DNA from: Acheta domesticus | Lineage: Eukaryota > Arthropoda > Insecta > Orthoptera > Gryllidae | Assembly: GCA_031308135.1 (NCBI GenBank) | Contig: JAHLJT010000631.1 | Span: 218,827,536-218,891,535, forward strand | Length of the DNA stretch: 64,000 bases | Direction of reading: 5' to 3' | Part shown: one piece after another, positions 11,619 to 24,900 of the stretch | Layout: every line of letters begins with the position of its first letter | Position numbering within the stretch: the stretch's first letter is position 1 | The notes under the pieces: generated by a model | Databases searched by the model: none | The model's input: the letters and a program-made list of their open reading frames with translations, nothing else | What the model was told of the DNA's origin: nothing | Made by a program: the position numbers and the translations under genes

Positions 11619-12254
11619 AAAAATATAGAACTCATAAGCCGCTAAGATAGTAAGTTTTTCATCAATTTCTTCGTTTATTTTATGTCTGAATTGGGTGACG
11701 CGGACATATTGCAGAATTAATCTCTGTATTTTACTTCTTGACAATACACTCATGACGGTATGATTATTGACGAGAGACTTTTATATGCTTGACTCATAGC
11801 TAATAATTTGTCTGAAAATTTTCAAGTTGCTTTCTTGCATTACCCAATAAAATGTAGTAAAATTAATTACTAAATGGAAAATAATTACGTATTCTATAAT
11901 TCATAATTTTAAATATTTGTGAAAATAAATCCATTCTTTGCTTTTTAATTAAAATTTAACTCGTAAAACTAACCTGAAAATTGTTGCTTTTTGTATGAAC
12001 TGCTCCTCTGAGCTAGTGAATAATGCCAAGAACTACAGCTGCTTTAGGCGATAGAGAACTTTGACAATTGCCTCGTGACAGTGGCTGATTAATTGATTGA
12101 TTTTTAATGATTCCGGGCACTTCAGATGCTTAGGTATGTAGTCCCGTAAGTGTTTTCAATGCTTTCCTCGGGATGTGCAGTGATTTTTCGCAACTGGATG
12201 GCGAAATCCGGTGCTCACCTATCGTCGACTAGCTGGATTTTCCAACCAGGTATC

Positions 12255-12615
12255 GCCAGCGGGACACCACTCCATCAAGGAAAACTCTCAGCTCCCGACC
12301 GATCTCTCGGCATATGTGATAGTGTAGTGCATGTTCGTGAAAGTGTGTGTAAGTAAGGGGTGAAGATAGGACAAGGAACAGGAAGAAAAGTTTGCTGGCG
12401 ATCCGTGACCCGTTGTTAGGATACTGCACCGGCATTCTCCTGGTGTTGATCGGTGGAACCACGGAAAACGACGATCAGAGCAGCCTACGATATAATTTTC
12501 CTCCAGACACCGACGGAATTCTACCTAGCCGTGTAGCTAGTTTCGAAAATCCTGCCACCGTCGGAACTCGAACCTAGAACCTCCCGGACAGAGGCACTGC
12601 AGTGACAGTTGTTTC
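12255..12615 (-). mobile_element. tRNA-derived SINE, first copy
   Basis: On the minus strand a B-box-like sequence, GGTTCGAGTTCC, lies at about 12,556-12,567 within a tRNA-like stretch (gcctctgtccgggaggttct upstream, gacggtggcaggatt downstream). A body follows that contains aacgggtcacgg and a pyrimidine-rich cttcctgttccttgtcc block. Both are familiar in insect SINE bodies. An A box is not clear. The same element sits at the same place in the second copy of segment B. Plus-strand open frames here are antisense to it. Confidence 0.55.
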
Positions 12616-12619
12616 CTAA

Positions 12620-12950
12620 GACACCCAAGCAAGCCGAAGAAGAGGAAGAAGGGGACGGGAAGAAAGGTGAGGTGGAGGGAGAGAAGCAGAAAACCGGAAA
12701 CGCAGCTGCCGGAGACGAGGGTCGGCCCAGGGCTCCCTGGAGGGCGGCGCGGTCGCGGCGCTGGGTTCCGGACCTTTATTGCGCCGCAGGATGTGGCGCG
12801 GGCGATGAGCCCCGGGGCAATTGGGGCGCTTCTTTGCATAGCGCCCTCTGCGCGGCGCCGTCCGCCGCAACCTGCCCTTCCGAGGCCTCCCCAACACTCG
12901 CGACGGCGACACGGCGCACGTCTGCTCTATGAACTTGTCACGATAGCCGC
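12620..12950. other. GC-rich, CpG-containing island inside segment B
   Basis: An abrupt rise in GC content with frequent CpG contrasts with the flanking AT-rich DNA. The block is repeated at about 21,990-22,290. Overlapping frames on both strands are open only because of composition, and their predicted proteins are rich in Arg, Pro and Ala with no domain. The two copies differ by frame-changing indels, which argues against coding. Confidence 0.55.
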
Positions 12951-15900
12951 CAAACGGTTGTCACTGTACTGTTCGCCTCGTATTGCGAGATATTTTTTTG
13001 TTTTGTTTTCATTTAGACCAGAACGTCCAAAAAATGTTCAGGTTCCTGCCATTCGTTGAAAGTTACAGAAATGGAATGATTTATACAATGAATTGATGCG
13101 CAGTAGCCTGCAGAAAAATTACATTTATTAGTATAGTAAGTACTAATTTATCTACCTTCTCCTAAGTCTTGTCTGATTATGTGAACGTCTCTAAATATTG
13201 GAGCATGAGAGTGACAAATAGAAAATAATACAAGGAAATCGTAATTTATGCTTTTATGCTTTATTGGTGCCATCATAATTTAAACGTGTGTGAAGGAATA
13301 CCGGCATTCTTTAATATCTTCTAATGGTAAAACTCAGTTTGTTGTATCAAATGAATAATAATTGTTAACTGAATAATTTGTAGCATTGCCTCTTGCGCTT
13401 ATGACCCACTAAAATTACATTCTTATTTTTTATTCCAGTTATATCTTATGTATGTGAAACATTATAATTTTGGAACTCAAATTTCACAAATTCATAAATG
13501 TTTATTTGAATCTTGTCGTTGGTGTGAAAAAACTGCTTTAATAGGCAATTCGGAATATTTTTGAGGAAACGTCTTGCTTTAGAAATATTTTGGAGGGTAT
13601 TTTTATACAGAAGAGTATACTATTTATTTCAATTTAGTTGCGTTTACTGTAAACTAACTCTGCACTTTTTTTGGATGTCATTTACTAACGTTTAACTTAG
13701 AAGACATGCAAGATTTTTTGTATTAAGCCACACGAGTTTAAACAGAGCTTCACCATCAACAATTGAAAACACGTTTTGAAATACATTTTTTGAGTATTTA
13801 TAGATATGTTCTTCATGATACTTTCTCTATAACATCATTTATCTGTTGCCATTGCACATATTTCAAAAGAGACTTTTTATTCTAATAAAAAGAAATGTTT
13901 TGTTGATAAAGGTCAAGCTCTGAAAGTACCGACCACAAAGCAGTCGTCCTCAACTACAAACCACGGGCTTTCTAATAAATGTATTGATATTTTGACATAA
14001 AATTGATTGAGGAAACAAAGAATTATAATAGTGATTAATTGACTCTCTTTTAATACCTAGCCGATTTCCATGTTTTTTATTTGACGAGCATATTGAACTT
14101 GGTTCATTTTGGACTGTTTCCTCTTTGTTTGTAATGAACCGTCTACCGTGTAATCTCTGAAACTGACAAAATGCAATCTGTGTTGTGCTTTGGTGTTGAC
14201 AGGTCAAATTTCTACTGTTTGACCTATCACTTTTATGTACAAAAACCTTTTTATGGAAATGTCTCCTGGTAATGGCCACCATGGTAATGTTTTTATGAAT
14301 GTGCTTTCCTGCTAGCAGAAACGGTTATCTGTGAAGCATGATTTATTCTTTCCTACATTTCTTGTTAACCAGTACGGTTTCCATTAATATCCATTTTATT
14401 AGTTTCTATTTAACATACTGTTTAATTCATACTTACTATTAACAATTTTTTTAGTATAAAGGTATTAATCTTCTTAAAGTGACTTGTAGAATCAAGTGGG
14501 AAACATATAAAGAAATGAATTCTTATTTTTTATAATAATTCTTTTTGTTAATTTCCATCATATTTATTATCCATTAACAAGCATTGTAAATTTGAATGTA
14601 TATTTTTTAAACATGCTAAGATAAGTAAATAAAGAGAAAAAACATGAAAATGACATGTTTTTAAATTAAGTATTATAGAAACTTATATGAGAGCATACAG
14701 AAATTCAATATTGTTCTAAATTACATATTTTATGGTTCATTTACGTTACATGGAACCAAAACAGACTATGCTATTTTAAGAACACTTAAGGACTGATACG
14801 TTTTAACAGAGTTAACTAGGTTACACAGCTAAGAATTACATTTCACAAAGATTTTCCTCCTTTATTTTTCTATCTGTAGACATAAAATGTACAGAAGTTT
14901 GTAGATTTCATTCTTGTTTGTTTTTTCAAGAATATCAAGAATTGTCAGAATCTGCAATAAATAATTACCTATTACTTATTTTATTCCAATGATCTACTCA
15001 ATAACACGAAATATAATTTAGAAATATGAATGGGTAATTTTTCAAAATTTGAAACATTTTTATTTTGAACTATTATTCTTTTATGTGATTTGAACACAGA
15101 GGATGAATGTTAATTTTATAGACCCAAAATGAGTAATTTAGATAATTAGTCGTCCATTGAAATTAGGACACTCCACTTTTACTGTGTAGTGTGTTTTTGA
15201 ATGATTTTGTGTGTTTCGGGAACTTTCGATTACCTATATTTCATAAGTTGTTCTTCCTTTCACGTGTGAGTGTTGGAATATTACAAAGTTTAGTATTAGT
15301 ACTTTTGTAGTTATCTAAGAATCATCTTCCAATGGTTTCTGCTTTTCGGAAGAGCGGCTAACCACCCGAGGGGAGTAGCGACGCCGAGGGCCGATAAAAA
15401 CAAACAGAAACTCCGGAAGCTTCTGTTGTGAACCATAACAAAGAAGTCCCCTAGGCTGCAGGTTCTCATCCTAAGTGTTCGTTGCCCGGCGCATTATCCC
15501 ATTTCCTTCGCAATTGCTCGCTTCCAACTCGCTTCCTTAAACCCTTTTGCGACTTCGCATTCCGCCTCTGCCTCTATGCATGGGGTTGTGGGAGTGAGAG
15601 CCTACGGCAGTGGGGTCGAAACGACACCTCCTGGCGCGTTGCATGTTTTCGACGAATTATGAGCAGTAACTTCAGCAACAAGAATTAAAATGTTCAATTT
15701 GAACAAATCAAATTAGTGGTGCTACAACAGCACTTTCGCATTTTTAAACATTCAGAGAGGTCATAGAAAAGCAGATATACGGTATTTTTATAAGCGTACC
15801 TAGCATTATCTGAGAAACAGAATAGAAACGAAAGTCTGTCATAATGAAAGAAATCTTGATTCTCGGCGTCGCAAAATGAAGGAAATTTCTAGTACAAGTC

Positions 15901-16326
15901 CTCTTAGTTTCTGTATGACAAAAGAAAAAATCTTAGTTGGCCAGTAAGCTTTTTCGGTGATGAAATACGTCACTTGCCTCTTTTAACCCAGACTTGGATG
16001 ATAAATAAAAGAGTACTCAAACAAAAAGACTATCATCACAGCTAGCTGACAAAAATCGGAATAATCTGATCCGAAAATGACAAATACATCCATCCTAAAC
16101 AAATCACAACCACGTCTTCCTTAAACCTGAGACTTCACGTAGTTTTAAAAAAAACGCAATTTGTCTTTCATTCATTAGTCTTCAAACAATGCAATTTGCG
16201 GTATGCAATCACTTCTGAAAATGCACTACTTCGTTTCTTTCATTGAATATTAATATCAAGTAGCATTCGTTATGACTAACACAAAAAACACTCATCGATA
16301 TTCATCGTTTAACTTTCAACTCTAGG

Positions 16327-16365
16327 CCATAGTATGGGAAGTACTACTCGTACTTACCAATACTA
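16327..16365. repeat. Hairpin in segment B, first copy (imperfect)
   Basis: This is the counterpart of the hairpin at 25,687-25,727. The left arm reads tagtatgggaagtac here and the right arm gtacttaccaatacta, so two bases present in the other copy are missing or changed in the left arm. Confidence 0.7.
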
Positions 16366-16891
16366 CGGCTATTGGCTTGGTGTTACTTTACCTATAACTT
16401 GACCAAGCGGGGTGTAGGACTGGCGATGAGGGCAAATACTGCGCTTTGTTTTGCTTCGTTGAGAAAGAGACAGCGCTATGGTATACTCAGTGAAACTGCA
16501 ACCGAAGTAATGATCTAGACAAAGTCTGAAGTCATCAATTCTTATAACGTATCTTAGGTTCAACAATAACCGTGACAGTTCATTTAAATCACGGAAAAAT
16601 GCCTACGCATTCGATAATTATATTATGAATACGATAATCATATAAAGACGTAATTAGTTTGAGACCGCAAAAATTATCACATATTCCAGGCATACCAGAC
16701 ACACATCTCAAACATTAGCGTATTACATTATTCGATTTAATGAAAAACAACAGGAATTGTTTTGTTGGACTTCCAGATTCCCATAAAATACACACGTAAT
16801 GGAGATGTGTTTGAAATCGTTAATGAGTGATCAAATTTATTAAATGCTTTCTGTGTGATTAACGTAATGTTCTACGAAAAATTATCTGAAG

Positions 16892-17891
16892 NNNNNNNNN
16901 NNNNNNNNNNNNNNNNNNNNNNNNNNNNNNNNNNNNNNNNNNNNNNNNNNNNNNNNNNNNNNNNNNNNNNNNNNNNNNNNNNNNNNNNNNNNNNNNNNNN
17001 NNNNNNNNNNNNNNNNNNNNNNNNNNNNNNNNNNNNNNNNNNNNNNNNNNNNNNNNNNNNNNNNNNNNNNNNNNNNNNNNNNNNNNNNNNNNNNNNNNNN
17101 NNNNNNNNNNNNNNNNNNNNNNNNNNNNNNNNNNNNNNNNNNNNNNNNNNNNNNNNNNNNNNNNNNNNNNNNNNNNNNNNNNNNNNNNNNNNNNNNNNNN
17201 NNNNNNNNNNNNNNNNNNNNNNNNNNNNNNNNNNNNNNNNNNNNNNNNNNNNNNNNNNNNNNNNNNNNNNNNNNNNNNNNNNNNNNNNNNNNNNNNNNNN
17301 NNNNNNNNNNNNNNNNNNNNNNNNNNNNNNNNNNNNNNNNNNNNNNNNNNNNNNNNNNNNNNNNNNNNNNNNNNNNNNNNNNNNNNNNNNNNNNNNNNNN
17401 NNNNNNNNNNNNNNNNNNNNNNNNNNNNNNNNNNNNNNNNNNNNNNNNNNNNNNNNNNNNNNNNNNNNNNNNNNNNNNNNNNNNNNNNNNNNNNNNNNNN
17501 NNNNNNNNNNNNNNNNNNNNNNNNNNNNNNNNNNNNNNNNNNNNNNNNNNNNNNNNNNNNNNNNNNNNNNNNNNNNNNNNNNNNNNNNNNNNNNNNNNNN
17601 NNNNNNNNNNNNNNNNNNNNNNNNNNNNNNNNNNNNNNNNNNNNNNNNNNNNNNNNNNNNNNNNNNNNNNNNNNNNNNNNNNNNNNNNNNNNNNNNNNNN
17701 NNNNNNNNNNNNNNNNNNNNNNNNNNNNNNNNNNNNNNNNNNNNNNNNNNNNNNNNNNNNNNNNNNNNNNNNNNNNNNNNNNNNNNNNNNNNNNNNNNNN
17801 NNNNNNNNNNNNNNNNNNNNNNNNNNNNNNNNNNNNNNNNNNNNNNNNNNNNNNNNNNNNNNNNNNNNNNNNNNNNNNNNNNNNNNNNNNN
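16892..17891. other. Assembly gap, exactly 1,000 N
   Basis: A run of exactly 1,000 unknown bases, the kind of arbitrary length used for scaffold joins. Sequence to its left is the end of segment B. Sequence to its right is a 13-bp minisatellite with no relation to what follows segment B in the second copy. Confidence 0.98.
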
Positions 17892-17984
17892 TCGACGCAC
17901 AGCCAATCCCGTGACGCTGGACTCTCATCTCGCTCCGACGCGACGGTTTGCTCGCCAGCTCGCGTCGCCGGCTCGCTCCGTTCG

Positions 17985-18432
17985 CTCCGTCAGTATCCTC
18001 CGTCAGCACCCTCCGTCAGCATCCTCTGTCAGCACCCTCCTGTCAGCACCCTCCTGTCAACCCTCCTGTCAGCACCCTCCGTTAGCACCCTCCTCAGCGC
18101 CCTCCTGTCAGCACCCCTCCGTCAACACCCTCCCGTCAGACCCTCGCCAGTACCCTCCGTCAGCACCCTCCGTCAGCACCCTCCCGTCAGCACCCCCCGT
18201 CAGCACCGTCCGTCAGCACCCTCCGTCAGCACCCTCCCGTCAGCAACCCTCCCGTCAGCACTCTCCCCGTCAGCACCCTCCCGTCAGCACCCTCCGTCAG
18301 CACCCTCCGTCAGCACCCTCCGTCAGCACCCTCCGACAGCACCCTCCGTCAGCACCCTCCGTCAGCACCCTCCGTCAGCACCCTCCGTCAGCACCCTCCG
18401 ACAGCACCCTCCGTGAGCACCCTCCATCGACT
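17985..18432. repeat. 13-bp minisatellite, unit CCCTCCGTCAGCA
   Basis: About 30 tandem units of a 13-bp motif, with variants such as ccctcctgtcagca, ccctcccgtcagca and ccctccgacagca. The right part (about 18,290-18,410) is the most regular. Because 13 is not a multiple of 3, every frame cycles through the same 13-residue pattern and stays open by composition alone. It begins about 95 bp after the gap. Confidence 0.95.
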
Positions 18433-18879
18433 GTATCCTTATACTAGCTCCGTCAGCTCGATCTGACAGTTTGATCTGTCAGTTCGCTGCATCTCTTCGA
18501 TCCATCACCGCGTTTCAGCCGATCAATCCGTCACCTAGTTTCATCAATTCGAACGGTCAGTGCGATCCGATTACTCTCTCTCTCAATCTATCACGTCAAC
18601 CCATCCCACAACTCGCTTCTTCGTCCCTTTTACCAAACCTACCCATCCGCCCCGTGAACTTTCTCTCCGTGTCCATTCTCTCAACCCGCACTACCAAACT
18701 AGTCGTTCAAACCCCCTCTACCCGCACCGCCGTTTCCTGCGCGGCTCGCCTGCCCGCCGCCTGCGCCACTGGCGCCGCGAGCGCGTGCCAGAGCCGCCCC
18801 CGCATTTGGCCCCGCGGCGGTCGCCGATCCATGCAGGCCGCACCAGCACTCCCCGCCCCCCCTCCCGCTACCTTCCACT
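18433..18879. other. Spacer of mixed composition, no gene
   Basis: The sequence contains gatctgacagtttgatctg-like short repeats (about 18,450-18,490) and then a GC-rich stretch at 18,730-18,840. Open frames run through it but lack domains and continue into low-complexity DNA. No homologous partner occurs in the window. Confidence 0.45.
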
Positions 18880-19370
18880 CGCTTCCCTGCTCCTCTCCGT
18901 TCTGCTCCCCTGCTCCCTTTCCCTCTCCCTCCCCTCGCTTCCCTGCTCCTCTCCGTTCTGCCTCCCCTTCTCCCTTTCCCTCTCCCTCCCCTCCTGTCTC
19001 CCCTCCTCACTCTCGTCTTCTTTCCTGTCACCCCCTCTCCCCTCCTTTCTCCTAGTTTTCTCTCTTCTCCCCGTTTCTTGTACTTCTCACGCACTCTTTT
19101 CCGCCTCTGCCCACCTCTACCCGCCATCCCGCATCTCTTCAACTCTCTTCACCTTTCCCGGCTTCCCCCTGCATTCCTCAGCCTCTCCTCGTATCTCCCA
19201 CGTCTCCTCGCCTCTCACCACTCCCCCTCCTCTACCCTCATTACCCTCCTCTCTCCTCTTCTCCCCGCTGATCTCTTTCTCTCTCCGCTTCTCTCCTCTC
19301 CCGTCATCTCCTCTCCTCTCCGACTTTCCCCCGTTTCTTCTCGCCTCTCTCCTCTCCCACTTCTCCCCGC
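18880..19370. repeat. Polypyrimidine tract with a 56-bp tandem duplication
   Basis: The plus strand is almost entirely C and T. A 56-bp unit starting gcttccctgctcctctccgt is found at 18,881 and again at 18,937. The rest is irregular (CCTCTCTC)-type sequence. Such tracts can form triplex DNA. The long frames through it encode only Ser, Pro and Leu. Confidence 0.88.
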
Positions 19371-20306
19371 CTTGATACCAGAATCCAGTCAAAACATTTG
19401 GGGAAAAAGAAAATAATTCTTTACTAACCAATAATTTGCAGCCAACGAAACGCTCAAAGGTAAAGGCCTTCTAGAGTGACTCCTAGTGTATTGTTCTCTG
19501 TTCATTGTTCTTTTCTTGCCCATTCTCGCCTTTAATCTGCTGCCTCGCAAGAACCATTTCACACCTCGTCCCTGTTCTCATGAGTGATCCCCTCCTAAAG
19601 GCGTCCTATGAGTGCAGGTTATGACGACTACTCTTCTGACATTAATATTTTTTTGTTCATTTGTTCATTAATAGTAACAATTAGACATATTAATGAGTCT
19701 ATCGGGAATGTTTATCATCATTTTTTAAGAAAAAGGAAATCTAAAAGAATGTGTATTATTTCTGTGCAGTTTTACTTATCGATGATAAATTATTCGGTAT
19801 TAAAAATTATAACAAATAATCCCACAAATCTAAGCAAGCAAGAAGTAGAAAAGTAATTGCGTGAGAAGTATAAAAATATATCATATTGCATTTTTGTAGA
19901 ATAATTATTTAGTTATCTTAAGGAACAAATAGGTATCTACATTATTTCTCAATTATTTGTTTTCCTGCAATTCTATAAAAAGTTTCACTTACAATCTTTC
20001 TGTGCAGACTAGTTAATGCTAATTTACCACCAAGAAAAAATACTATTAATACAATTATAAGGCGCAAAATATTGTTTGCAGAGGAGGAATGATATGTTGA
20101 TTTATTTCATCAATATCTTCTAAAGTTTTTTTTTTTGCGATTTTTTCCATCTACGTAGTCTTTAGTCTGAGGCAAATCGTGTCGAGTTCTAAAATGTATA
20201 ATGTGCTTCAAACCACCTCTTGAAAATTAAAACTTTGGCGTATTATGCTAATATGAATAGAAATTAAATGCATTTAATCCTGGTCGCTTCTATTAACCGA
20301 CAAAAT
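19371..20306. other. AT-rich interval, no gene recognised
   Basis: No transposon protein, RNA gene or tandem repeat was seen. An 82-codon frame at 19,608-19,856 has no recognisable motif and no supporting signal. The interval lies directly upstream of the second copy of segment A, so it is the only sequence that shows what precedes A. Confidence 0.5.
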
Positions 20307-20984
20307 GTCGATTTGAGCGCCTCTGTCGACCACTGCTAGAATCACCACCCGCGCTTCTCTGTCGCGCGGGCAAAGTCTCCTTCCCCAGCTGCCTTATTGA
20401 CGAGCTATTGTGTAGTTTTGATCGAGTTTACTTCTCGATATTGGAAAATTCGTTCGCAATCTGTGTTGTTTTTTTCTGCTGTTTACAAACATGCAAAAAT
20501 CATATTGAATTCTGGTGATCGGTAATGGATTTTGGGTGCTTCAAAAATAGTTCATTTGCGTTTTCCTCTTTTGCCATTCTAAGCACGGAGGACGCAGAGG
20601 GAAAACATCTCGCCCCTCTCCAAAAGGCATTATAACGTGCCCGTTCCTGACACAAGTTTCGTTCAGGAATGTTTTCATCAAAAGCATAGGAATGTACATG
20701 GTGTTTCATGTGAAAGTATACGTTTTTTACACGTCTCTTTGTTTTCTCTTTGTTTTCAGGTATGCTGCCGGATGGACCTTTTTATTTCATCGCGAATTGC
20801 CGTTCTTTCAACAAGGTAACATGCATGCCATAGTATTCTATCTGGGGAAGTGACTTGAACGTAGTTGGTATGCAGTGAATACGCTGAACAGCGCTTGCAG
20901 TATAATCCGACCTAGCGGAGAGATAATTCAATATGCAAGAAAAATTTTGAACTTACTAGTATATGTTATTCCTTTATTGTGAAA
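20307..20984. repeat. Duplicated segment A, second copy
   Basis: This copy matches 1-680 almost base for base. Here the unit is joined directly to segment B at 20,981-20,986 through a run of six A. In the first copy segment A ends in gaaa and segment B starts with aaaaa, so the joint is explained by a 2-base overlap. Confidence 0.93.
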
Positions 20985-21619
20985 AAATATAGAACTCATA
21001 ACCCCCGAAGATTGTAAGTTTTTCATCGATTTCTTCGTTTATTTTATGCCTGAATTGGGTGACCGCCGAATTAATTTCTGTATTTTACTTCTTGACAATA
21101 CACTCATGAATGTATGATTATTGACGAGAGACTTTTATATGCTTGACTGATAGCTAATAATTTGTCTGAAAATTTTCAAGTTGCTTTCTTGCATTACCCA
21201 ATAAAATGTAGTAAAATTAATAACTAAATGGAAAATAATTACGTATTCTATAATTCATAATTTTAAATATTTGTGAAAATAGATCCATTCTTTGTTTTTT
21301 AATTAAAATTTAACTCGTAAAACTAACCTGAAAATCGTTGCTTTCGTGTATGAACTGCTCCTCTGAGCTAGTGAATAATACCAAAGAACTACAGCCGCTT
21401 TAGGCGAAAGAGAACTTTGACATTTGCCTCGTGACAGTGGCTGATTAATTGATTGATTTTTAATAATTCCGGGCACTTCAGTTGCTTAGGTATGTAGTCC
21501 CGTAAGTGTTGTGCATGCTTTCCTCGGGATGTGCAGTGATTTTTCGCAACTGGATGGCGAAATCCGGCGCTCACCTACCGTCGACTAGCTGGATTTCCCA
21601 ACCAGGTATCGCCAGCGGG

Positions 21620-21985
21620 ACACCACTCCATCAAGGAAAACTTTCAGCTCCCGACCGATCTCTCGGCATATGTGACAGTGTAGTGCATGTTCGTGAAAGT
21701 GTGTGTAAGTAAGGGGTGAAGATAGGACAAGGAACAGGAAGAAAAGATTGCGGGCGATCCGTGGCCCGTTTGTTAGTATACTGCACCGGCATTCTCCTCG
21801 TGTTGATTGGTGGAACCACAGAAAACTACGATCAGAGCAGCCTACCGATATAATTTTCCTCCAGACACCGACGGAATTGTACCTAGCCATGTAGCTGGTT
21901 TCGAAAATCCTGCCACCGCCGGAACTCGAACCTAGAACCTCCCGGACAGAGGCACTGCAGTGACAGTTGTTTCCTAAGACACCCA
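21620..21985 (-). mobile_element. tRNA-derived SINE, second copy
   Basis: This is the same insertion as at 12,255-12,615, carried in the second copy of segment B. The B-box-like GGTTCGAGTTCC is intact at about 21,922-21,933 on the minus strand. Its presence at the same position in both copies shows that the SINE inserted before the copies diverged. Confidence 0.55.
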
Positions 21986-24900
21986 AGCAAGCCGAAGAAG
22001 AGGAAGAAGGGGACGGGAAGAAAGGTGAGGTGGAGGAAGAGAAGCAGAAAACCGGAAACGCAGCCTGCCGGAGACGAGGGTCGGCATAGGGCTCCCTGGA
22101 GGGCGGCGGCGCGGCGCGGCGCTGGGTTCCGGACCTTTATTGCGCCGCAGGATGTGGCGCGGGCGATGGCCCCGGGGCAATTGGGGCGCTTCTTTGCATA
22201 GCGCCCTCTGCGCGGCGCCGTCCGCCGCAACTGCCCTTCCGAGGCCTCCCCAACACTCGCGACGGCGACACGGCGCACGCTGCTCTATGAACTTGTCCGA
22301 TAGCCGCCAAACGGTTGTCACTGGTACTTGTTCGCCTGTATTGCGAGATATTTTTTTGTTTTGTTTTTCATTTAGACCAGAACGTCAAAAATGTCAGGTT
22401 CCTGCCATTCGTTGAAAGTTACAGAAATGGAATGATTTATACAATGAATTGATGCGCAGTAACCTGCAGAAAAATTACAAGTATTAGTATAGTAAGTACT
22501 AATTTATCCTACCTTCTCCTAAGTCTTGTCTGATTGTGTTGAACGTCTCTAAATATTGAAGCATGAGAGTGACAAATAGAAAATAATAAAGGAAATCGTA
22601 ATTTATGCTTTATTGGTGCCATCATAATTTAAACGTGTGTGAAGGAATACCGGCATTCTTTAATATCTTCTATGGTAAACATCCGTTTGTTGTATCAAAT
22701 GAATAATAATTGTAACTGAATAATTTGTAGCATCGCCTCTTGCGCTTATAACCCACTAAAATTACATTTCTTATTTTTTATTCCAGTTAATATCTTATGT
22801 ATGGAAACATTATAATTTTGGAACTCAAATTTCACAAATTCATAAATGTTTATTTGAATCTTGTCGTTGGTGTGAAAAAACTGCTTTAATAGGCAATTCG
22901 GAATATTTTTGAGGAAACGTCTTGCTTGAGAAATATTTTGGAGGGTATTTTTATACAGAAGAGTATACTATTTATTTCAATTCAGTTGCGTTTACTGTAA
23001 ACTAACTCTGAACTTTTTTTGGATGTCATTTACTAACGTTTAACTTACAAGACATGCCAAGATTTTTTGTATTAAGCCACACGAGTTTAAACAGAGCTTC
23101 ACCATCAACAATTGCAAACACGTTTTGAAATACATTTTTTTGAGTATTTATAGATATGTTCTTCATGATACTTTCTCTATAACATCATTTATCTGTAGCC
23201 ATTGCACATATTTTCAAAAGAGACTTTTTATTCTTAGTAAAAAGAAATGTTTTGTTGATAAAGGTCAAGCTCTGAAAGTACCGACCAAAAAGCAGTCGTC
23301 TCAACTACAAACCACGGGCTTTCTAATAAATGTATTGATATTTGACATAAAAATTGATTGAGGAAACAAAGAATTATAATAGTGATTAATTGACTCTCTT
23401 TTAATACCTAGCCGATTTCCATGTTTTTTATTTGACGAGCGTATTTGAACTTGGTTCATTTTGGACTTTTTCCTCTTTGTTTGTAATGAACCGTCTACCG
23501 TGTAATCTCTGAAACTGACAAAATTCAATCTGTGTTGTGCTTTGGTGTTGACAGGTCAAATTTCTACTGTTTGACCTATCACTTTTATGTACAAAAACCT
23601 TTTTATGGAAATGTCTCCTGGTAATGGCCACCATGGTAAATGTTTTTATGAATGTGCTTTCCTGCTAGCAGAAACGGTTATCTGTGAAGTATGATATAAT
23701 TTATTCTTTCCTACATTTCTTGTTAACCAGTACGGTTCCATTAATATCCATTTTATTAGTTTCTATTTAACATACTGTTTTAATTCATACTTACTATTAA
23801 CAATTTTTTAGTATAAAGTATCTAATCTTCTTAAAGTGACTTGTAGAATCAAGTGGGAACATATATAGAAATGAATTCTTATTTTTTATAATACTTCTTT
23901 TTGTTAATTTCCATCATATTTATTATCCATTAACAAGCATTGTAAACTTGAATGTATATTTTTTAAACATGCTAAGATAAGTAAATAAAGAGAAAAACAT
24001 GAAAATGACATGTTTTTAAATTAAGTATTATAGAAACTTATATGAGAGCATACAGAAATTCAATATTGTTCTAAATTACATATTTTATGGTTCATTTACG
24101 TTACATGGAACCAAAACACTATGCTATTTTTAAGAACAGCTTAAGGACTGATACGTTTTAAAGAGTTAACTAGGTTAACACAGCTAAGAATTTACATTTC
24201 AACAAAGATTTTCCTCCTTTATTTTCCTATCTGTAGACATAAATGTACAGAATTTGTAGATTTCATTCTTGTTTTGTTTTTTCAAGGATATCAAAGAATT
24301 GTCAGAATTCTGCAATAAATAATTACCTATTACTTATTATATTCCAATGATCTAGACAATAACACGAAATAGAATTTAGAAATATGAATGGGTAATTTTC
24401 AAAATTTGAAACATTTTATTTTCAACTATTATTCTTTTATGTGGTTTGAACACAGAGGATGAAATGTTAATTTTATACCAAAATGAATAGTTTAGATAAT
24501 GAGTCGTCCATTGAAATTAGGACACTCCACTTTTACTGTGTAGGGTGTTTTGAGTGTTTTTGTGTGTTTCGGGAACTTTCGATTACCTATATTTCATAAG
24601 TTGTTCTTCCTTTCACGTGTGAGTGTTGGAATATTACAAAGTTTAGTATTAGTACTTTTGTAGTTATCTAAGAATCATCTTCCTATGGTTTCTGCTTTTC
24701 GGAAGAGCGGCTAACCACCCAAGGGGAAGTAGCGACGCCGAGGGCGATAAAAACAAACAGAAACTCCGGAAGCTTCTGTTGTGAACCATAACAAAGAAGT
24801 CCCCTAGGCTGCAGGTTCTCATCCTAAGTGTTCGTTGCCCGGCGCATTATCCCATTTCCTTCGCAATTGCTCGCTTCCAACTCGCTTCCTTAAACCCTCG

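Larger units (their letters stand above)
11619..16891. repeat. Duplicated segment B, first copy (ends at assembly gap)
   Basis: This 5.27-kb segment recurs in the same orientation at 20,982-26,299. Alignment by eye shows near identity throughout. Many of the differences are single-base insertions or deletions, often in homopolymers, with fewer substitutions. It includes a SINE (about 12,255-12,615), a GC-rich island (about 12,620-12,950) and a hairpin at 16,327-16,365. From 13,060 to 16,320 I see only AT-rich DNA with no gene in either copy. The final bases, ending ttatctgaag, abut the run of N directly. Confidence 0.95.

Noticed and set aside
12150..12356. 68-codon frame conserved in both copies of segment B
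   Set aside because: Conservation is expected because the whole segment is duplicated. Most of it lies antisense to the SINE, and the GTAAGT at its end is not enough to call an exon.
17985..18432. CRISPR-like regular repeats
   Set aside because: The units are contiguous 13-mers without spacers in a eukaryotic context. It is a minisatellite.
16855..18447. 530-codon open frame across the gap
   Set aside because: More than 330 codons are N and the rest is the 13-bp minisatellite read in frame. It is not a gene.
18560..19375. 271-codon frame rich in Ser, Pro and Leu
   Set aside because: It is created by the polypyrimidine tract and is open in several frames.
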